DNA of 36,749 nucleotides from Saccoglossus kowalevskii (Eukaryota > Hemichordata > Enteropneusta > Harrimaniidae), in NCBI RefSeq assembly GCF_000003605.2, contig NW_003141315.1, positions 156,623-193,371 on the forward strand, read 5' to 3'. The notes under the pieces are model-generated. The model was not told the DNA's origin, ran no database searches, and was given only the letters and a program-made list of their open reading frames with translations. Below are positions 32,106-36,749 of the stretch, piece after piece; positions within the stretch are counted from its first letter, which is position 1; the number at the start of each line of letters is the position of its first letter. Position numbers and translations under genes: made by a program.

Positions 32106-34250
32106 AGTTTGTGGCTAGAATAGAATATGGGATATATTCCATACTGCCAAGTCTATTGTCTGGTATATAATTTCAATATATCAAGGCACTGGTTTATCGT
32201 GTTCGTATACAGCCTCATTGCCGCCACAGTACTTGACGCTTGTCTGAGAGATATATTGTGAACTGACTAGCGCATCTGCCGGCTAACGTGCTGCGTGTAA
32301 AGGATTTTTGAAGTGGTAGTAATCGCACGAACAGCCAGGCTTTTTCTAGTCTTATACTACTTGTTCTGACCGTGTTGTTAATCTGCAAACACATTTTTCC
32401 TTATCGTGGAAGTTTTTTTCTCATTCATATTTTTAGCAACCACAGTTTTACTTCGCGGATATGTGGGTAAGCAATTAAAGCTTTTCCGAACTAAAGGTTT
32501 GCCTGAGCATTGAGTTTTGAATTATTAAAAATAAGTTGGACAAGCTGGTTTTAAACCGTTGCTTTAGTATTGGAAGCCAGTGCACATATCTCCTAAACTT
32601 CAGGGGATTTGGTTAGGAATGTTAACGTTTGAAAACAAAAATACATACGTCATCACATGTTATACAGGACAATTCACTGAAGAGAGACGTGTGTTTATTT
32701 TGCGATTTCTTAAGATTGTCATTATATAGGCTGTGAATTGCTTCATGGCCGTACTTATGACCAGCTTCTTGTAAGCTTCGGTCTCGTAACATTTACAAGA
32801 TAGTGTCCCTACGTGTGGCTGTCAAAATAATTATACCACCCCTAATCATGTGATCCGTCGTGGCCGTTGATTTATTTCTGGTATACCGCTGTTTGGGTCG
32901 TCGATATTGTTCTAACCACGCCTTCTGTATCATGTAACCGACACTTTTCTCCAGAATCAGTCAGTTTCCTCGTTACTGTCCAGTAAATCGGTTAGTTCCT
33001 TTGTTGCAAACTGCCCACGTTAATTGACTAATCAGTAAGTTTCAGAACTCTCATATATGCATGATATCAGGTACGCCCTGCACATCATCTGACATTATTC
33101 ATCTAACAAAGGGAAGTTTTATATACACAATACACACATCAGTTACGATGGGGATTGTAGACAATTTAAAACTGACTATCGACTATGAAAACTAATGAAA
33201 CTCACCAAATTTGTGCTATAACGTTGTTAATCAATGAGGTATGCGGACACTTACTAAAAAAACCAATAGTTTTAGCCAAACTACTACTGTTTAATCCAGT
33301 AAGTGTCCTCGTATCCATTGGTTAATCTTAGTAAACTTTTTACAGTGATGCAGATTATTAAATCAGCCACACGTCTATTTATATGCAATATGAAATTTCT
33401 TCAGTCGTATTCAAATGCTACGTGTAATTGTTACAAAAAAAAAGGGCATAACTTGTCAAGCACTTTTTTTTAATCAGACCTTGCTCCTTGGCTTAGACTG
33501 TGCAGCTTTGGGCAAGGTACATGTTTTAGAATTGAGGAGACAAATAATATGCTGTAAAGTTTAATGATTAGAATAATACTTGGTTACATAGCACTTCAAC
33601 CTGGCATGCAAATTAGTCTATAACAGTATAATAAATAGTAATAAGCGACCCCAAACTAATATATACCTTCACTGATGAGATAAATAGATATAGATGAATG
33701 AAACGTTATATTAGTGTTATACCATTCAATAAATATAGTAATACAATTGGGAGAGCATCCTGTGGATCGTTGAACACAAGAAATGGTCTTTACTATTTCG
33801 AGTTTACCGAATGTTCTTCTAATACACCTTCACATTACACCTGTGTCAATAGTTGTTAGCATCTTTCACTTGTAACGCCCGTTTAGCCGACATTAAATGT
33901 GCTCGTTGCTCTACAATTGCGTGTATTCCAACATCTATGTTCCTATAACAATTTGAAAAATGCTATATGATTATCAAAGGAATTCGCTACCTACATATTT
34001 ATTACATCTTCACAATCAACAGAATAGGTGTATGCTGTAAAACACAGTGCAACGGAATCTTAATTGAGCTACAGTGCCAACAATGTCATTATGAGAATAT
34101 ACTGTCTTCCAATTAACATTTTGAATTAGCAGAATTACAGATTTGCTAAATTAGCTGGATAACACACGAGCTAATACGACATATTTTATGTAAGAATATA
34201 ACATTATATATTAAACAAACAAGTGGCGTAAAAGTGAAAGCGAGTTATTT
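32106..34250. other. Non-coding stretch
   Basis: No supported gene. Contains interleaved inverted repeats near 33246-33340 (see findings) and otherwise ordinary AT-rich sequence. Confidence 0.5.
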
Positions 34251-34359
34251 TATTACTTGATAATGTCTATGTCGATGGTATGTATTTACGGTCACGTGAT
34301 AGGATGGTATCTGGTGTGCAGTGACGTTATTACATGCAGTTATTGTGAAGTTAATACAT

Positions 34360-35225
34360 GTCGGCCATTTTGCCGGAAATTCAAGATGGCGGTCAAATCA
34401 CGTGACAAATTCAAGATCAAATTACAATATTTCTCATACGATGTTTTGGTGACAAATGCTAAAAATAAATTCGATCAGTTAAATCACTCTCGAGAAACCA
34501 ATACTTCAAATTGCTGTCATTTTACAAGAGAACCAAGACAGAGGTAAAACCACGTGACACGTTATTGTATTTTTTAATGTAAGGATATTTTGCAATAAAT
34601 GCTATACACAGAATAAGAAGCACTCCAATATGACAGCTAATCATATAACTCATCAAAAGTTATTTTTCTCGTAAGAAGCGTTGGTCATATTATTATTATT
34701 ATTATTGAATGATCGAGATTATGTTATTTTTCTTGAGAGGAGCATTTTTCATTCGGGTTATATACAAATATAAAGATGATTGATTGGAGCATTAAGGAAA
34801 AACAAATGGCAACACATGTGTAAAGAATCAAAGATGGCCGCCAAACCACGTTGCTGGTCATAACTATTTTATTTCTTTCATACGGATGTTATATTTGCTG
34901 CATGCCAAATATCAAGTTGATTGTTGAAGCGCTAATGAGAAGCATACGATTTTTCTGCCATTTTTGCCAAAAAATTCAAAATGCCAGCCAAACATCGTGA
35001 CTGATCATAGTAGAAAAAAAAACCCACAACAAATCATAGTCATAAATCATAATCATAAACTTTGTTATTCTTTCCGTAATGAGCTTTAGCCGTATATGCT
35101 ACATGCCTATTATCGAGTTGATTTGTTAAAACGTCCATGATTAACAAATGCACAATTTTAAAAATTTTTGGACAAATAAAATCAAAATGACAGCAAAATC
35201 CCGGGACTGATCATAATATTTATTT
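34360..35225 (+). repeat. Degenerate repeat cluster with core CAAGATGGCCGCCAAACCAC
   Basis: Five clear and one weak copies of a core related to CAAGATGGCCGCCAAACCAC followed by GTGAC: 34382, 34534, about 34626 (weak), 34829, 34977 and 35183. Several are followed by ACTGATCATA or CTGGTCATA and a block like TTTCTCATACGATGTT. Spacing is about 90-210 bp. The plus-strand open frame at 34257-34547 crosses it and is not a gene. Confidence 0.75.
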
Positions 35226-35308
35226 TTTCTCATAAAATGTTCTTCAGAAGATAAGAAAACAACAAATCATAATCGGTTTAGAGGTAATGTATGGTGTTTG
35301 TTTCTTAC

Positions 35309-36078
35309 CTACTGCCATGACCTGCATTTCACAAAAGTTGAGGTAATCAGATCTTCCTACAATCTGTATACTAACATAACGCCCTTCTATTTCTGGGCTA
35401 CATTCAAAATGAATGGTAGGCTCACTGATTTGGCTTGTAGTTACTTTTTCACCACATGGAGTATTTTGTGAAATATTTCCCGACAAGCCGACTCGGACTT
35501 CAGCATCCACAATCCGATTAACTAAAATGTAGCAAAGAAAATGATGGAGTGTTAAGTCTATTCATATTAGAAATAGTGCTTGCCGTTTTCAATCTCATCA
35601 CCTAACGTATTTGGCAGGAATATCACGGGATATGCACACGAAATATGAATTCACTAGTACAGTGAATGCTAGAACATTATACTGATACTAGAACGACGAT
35701 TTTTGTGTGTGATTTACTTTCAAAGGAATTAAAACAATAAATTAGCTATTTGGTTGTAAATCTCCAAATTTGGGGTAAATTATTTGAGCTCTAAATAAAC
35801 ATGACGCTACAGACTAATGAGAACTACACACTTAACGTGTTTTATACACTATTTTTATAGGGTGATATGTATCTAATACGACTCAATACTATTTGGAGTA
35901 TGTCAAAAACCATTGTTGTATTCAGTATTAAGACAGATTACGAATAGAACCAGAAACAACTCACGACAGCAGTCTTGGCGATTGATAACCATCACGTCAT
36001 ACACATGGTAGCTTGCACCGAGATCCACTTTCCACCAGGCACCCAGAGTTAGCGGGACCAGCGCAATACAAACGTGAC
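35309..36078 (-). CDS. Fucolectin-type (FTP/F5-8C-like) lectin, two exons, partial
   Basis: Exon at 36078-35965 (114 bp, phase 1-1) encodes WWKVDLGASYHVYDVMVINR then QDCC, ending at the donor GTGAGT. Exon at 35521-35309 (213 bp, phase 1-1) encodes NRIVDAEVRVG, CGEKVTT and EGRYVSIQIVGRSDYLNFCE then MQV, ending at GTAAGA. WW-x-V-D-L, N-R-x-D-C-C, A-E-V-R-V-G, G-R-Y-V-x-I and the final C-E-x-x-V are hallmarks of FTP domains (fucolectin, tachylectin-4, pentraxin-1), which bind fucose on microbes. Across the junction the spacing R-x-D-C-C-x-x-R keeps both arginines and the vicinal cysteines used for fucose binding in eel agglutinin, but the expected His near the exon start is not visible. The N-terminal part must lie beyond 36749, and a phase-1 donor after the second exon implies more exons downstream. 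Confidence 0.85.
35522..35964 (-). other. Intron of the fucolectin-type gene
   Basis: 443 bp, GTGAGT to TTTTAG on the minus strand, phase 1. No other feature. Confidence 0.75.
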
Positions 36079-36749
36079 CTTGATAATAGGATTGTGTTCA
36101 AATAATAGAAGCTGACATTTTTGGACTAACATTATGTAATTGAAACACAAAATAGAAGTATTAGAGGGATTACAAAAGAGGCTATAGTTAATATGGGCAG
36201 ATGATTTGCTGGAGCCGTTGGTAAATTTATGTAATTGATTTTGCTGTGACAATGTATACATGTATGAACAATTATGTGAATATGGTGTTGTGTGTTATAG
36301 GAAGTAGGTGATGTCTTACATCTTTTGGTTATGTCATTTGAATCAAGAGGGTTAAAGTACTTGATCGGAAAGAATGATTATATTTGTTCTTTGGCAGTGA
36401 ATGGCTTATTTGTACTTGACTGTGACCCACCCACCACTCGATTGTAATTTAGCCAGCTGCTATTAGACATCACTCAGCATGACTAGTTGGAAGACAACCA
36501 TGTAAAAATAGTGTGAATAGAATAAACGTCTGTGATGAACAAGGAAAAAATAAAGTTTTTATTTTTTATCTTAACCATCAATATACAAAATTCGAGTAAG
36601 AATTAAGTAAAAAGTTGAACCAATAGGAGATACAGGTGATGGTTGAATTATCTCGCCTGGAAGAAAATAAAAAAACAAGTGGTAAGGATTATATATTGTA
36701 ATGAATGATTTGAGTAAGGTGTTGAGTAGAGGAATGTTCAATAGGAAGA
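36079..36749. other. Upstream intron or flank of the lectin gene
   Basis: No FTP N-terminal exon is visible. A good-looking minus-strand acceptor (TATTTTCTTCCAG near 36652) is followed by about 27 open codons that do not resemble the domain. Confidence 0.45.

Noticed and set aside
34257-34547. 96-residue Cys-containing plus-strand open frame
   Set aside because: It runs through the CAAGATGGC repeat cluster, has no recognisable domain, and its composition is that of the repeat.
36560-36655. Minus-strand open stretch after TTTTCTTCCAG, as the N-terminal exon of the lectin
   Set aside because: The encoded residues do not resemble the FTP N-terminal region and no A-x-D-G motif is present.

Overview
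The window looks like animal nuclear DNA, most likely from a mollusc. It is AT-rich, with short exons separated by long introns, GT/AG splice sites and many nested mobile elements. There are no operons, Shine-Dalgarno sites or tRNA genes. The animal families visible are PAN/apple, expansin-like and fucolectin (FTP), plus a LINE that carries a 2A-like peptide. This set fits a lophotrochozoan, but species cannot be read from the sequence. All gene models come from frame, phase and splice-site reasoning alone.

Region 1 (1-3874): non-coding, with a striking 20-bp satellite (1301-1974) whose last part is organised as a 219-bp higher-order repeat.

Region 2 (3875-21660, minus strand): one host gene in eight exons whose phases all agree and whose lengths sum to exactly 441 codons. 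It predicts a secreted protein of about 440 residues: signal peptide, PAN/apple domain, short Cys-containing linker, three Ser/Thr-rich linker exons, then an expansin-like module (double-psi beta-barrel plus a CBM63-like C-terminal domain). The intron between exons 6 and 7 holds an antisense APE-type LINE (5112-11564) flanked by a perfect 12-bp target-site duplication (TSD). That LINE is itself split by a 1.98-kb hAT-like element (5505-7486) with a perfect 8-bp TSD.

Region 3 (21661-26200): non-coding. It contains a 2.2-kb DNA transposon (22733-24961) with an 8-bp TSD, an internal fold-back structure and a 554-base assembly gap inside the fold-back.

Region 4 (about 26200-30950): a compact, CpG-richer block unlike its surroundings, with genes on both strands. 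The key piece is a two-exon stretch resembling the large terminase (DNA-packaging ATPase/nuclease) of herpesviruses. Near it are an OTU-like protease fragment, a Cys-rich antisense ORF and a frame-broken coiled-coil gene. I read it as a decayed endogenous malacoherpesvirus-like insertion. A Mutator-like MITE (28245-28843) has landed in it.

Region 5 (30955-36749): mostly non-coding, with a candidate LTR fragment and a degenerate repeat cluster. It ends in two minus-strand exons of a fucolectin-type lectin that continues beyond the window.
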